Positions 63,301-64,000 of a stretch of 64,000 nucleotides of DNA are shown piece after piece. The position numbers and the translations under genes were made by a program. Positions within the stretch are counted from its first letter, which is position 1. Each line of letters starts with the position of its first letter. The stretch covers positions 972,182 through 1,036,181 of the forward strand of contig MZZL01000390.1 of assembly GCA_002749535.1 (NCBI GenBank). Direction: 5' to 3'. A model generated the notes under the pieces. It saw only the letters and a list, made by a program, of their open reading frames with translations. It made no database searches and was not told the origin of the DNA. The DNA comes from Apophysomyces variabilis. Lineage: Eukaryota > Mucoromycota > Mucoromycetes > Mucorales > Mucoraceae.

Positions 63301-64000
63301 AGCCGATCTCTTTTTGCAAGCACCGATCCCAATAGGTCTCAGCATGTCTTATCCAACCTTGACAATCGGATGTAGTGATTGTCTTGCATGCCTCAGCAAT
63401 GCGTGGTATGAGCGTATCAGCTTTGTCGAGCGGGTTTCTTCTAATATTCTTCTTGATCTTGGACCAGCATTCTTCAATGGGGTTCAAGAAGGGTGAATAT
63501 GGCGGCATAAACAAAGGCTTATAGCCACGCTTGTTGATAGCATCCACGACAAACCGAGAGTGATGGATTCTGCAATTATTCATCACAATAAACATATTCT
63601 TCATGTTATGTTTATCCAGGATGTCCATCACCGATTCCATAAACTGGACAATATGATAAGCTGTAGTACCTTTCCTAAGTTTTACTGCTTTTGCGTCGGT
63701 TTGAGTGCTAATCTTTCTCTTCTTGGAAGCAGCCGGCTCAGGAAACTCCTCCTCAATCTTGGCCGCATCACTCTTCTTTAATGGCTCCACCTTCGAGAAG
63801 CAGACCCTTCCAAAGGGGGAGATACAACCTACAATGCTAATATTTACACCCTTCAGGGTGTGTACTCTCACGATAGCAGGATCTCCAACCCTTGACCATG
63901 CACGGCCTCTCATCAACTGTGAATGGAAGCCTACTTCATCAACAAATACGCAATTCTGCTGAAAATTGACACCGGCAGCTTTCCATTGACTGATTATGTC
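63293..64000 (-). pseudogene. Mariner-like transposase copy B (catalytic D to N; continues past window end)
   Basis: An open minus-strand frame runs from the window edge to the stop at 63293. First acidic block CVFVDEVGFHSQLMRGRAW is intact. Second block reads FIVMNNCRIHHSRFV, where the expected catalytic D is N (AAT); the related copy A has D at this site. Third block SPFLNPIEECWSKIKKNI is intact, and the end is CQGWIRHAETYWDRC. The frame is otherwise unbroken, so the copy looks young but should be catalytically dead, or the asparagine is a sequencing or editing matter. The N-terminus lies outside the window. Confidence 0.8.

Overview
This is nuclear DNA of a filamentous fungus, most likely an early-diverging one (Mucoromycota, probably Mucorales). 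The grounds are compact genes with many 50-90 nt GT-AG introns, two chitin synthases of different divisions, fungal-type Pmr1, Mam3, Nhp6, Rrg9 and Leu5 genes, and several Tc1/mariner-type transposons. The assignment comes from gene content and from memory of such genomes; no search was run. Layout: 1-1315 is the 3' part of a trehalose-phosphate synthase/phosphatase gene. About 1400-10350 is a 9-kb inverted-repeat element. Each outer arm carries a DD34E transposase gene followed by a 45-bp minisatellite, and the two arms flank a central gene for a two-zinc-finger, possibly nuclease-like protein. 10525-32601 is a run of minus-strand host genes: ICln, a SET-domain protein, the DEAD-box helicase Dbp4, the Ca2+/Mn2+ pump Pmr1, the CNNM-type protein Mam3, a division I chitin synthase, a four-CBS protein and a class IV-like chitin synthase. 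32602-37727 is sparse, with a foldback cluster, a broken DDE transposase and a small coiled-coil ORF. 37728-54747 returns to host genes: Nhp6-type HMG protein, Rrg9/neugrin protein, a GATA factor, the deadenylase Caf1, malate dehydrogenase ending in a PTS1-like tripeptide, the splicing factor Cwc25, the mitochondrial CoA carrier Leu5 and ribosomal stalk protein P2. 54748-64000 is gene-poor and rich in decayed transposons of at least three Tc1/mariner-like groups, one of them an internal-deletion derivative of the family that forms the 9-kb element. The most unusual object is that composite element. It resembles foldback transposons in having long inverted arms that contain tandem repeats, but the arms also carry transposase genes and the loop carries a cargo gene. 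The arms match through the transposase and the first four minisatellite units, then the arrays diverge. Two N-runs (3451-4399 and 52475-52639) are assembly gaps.
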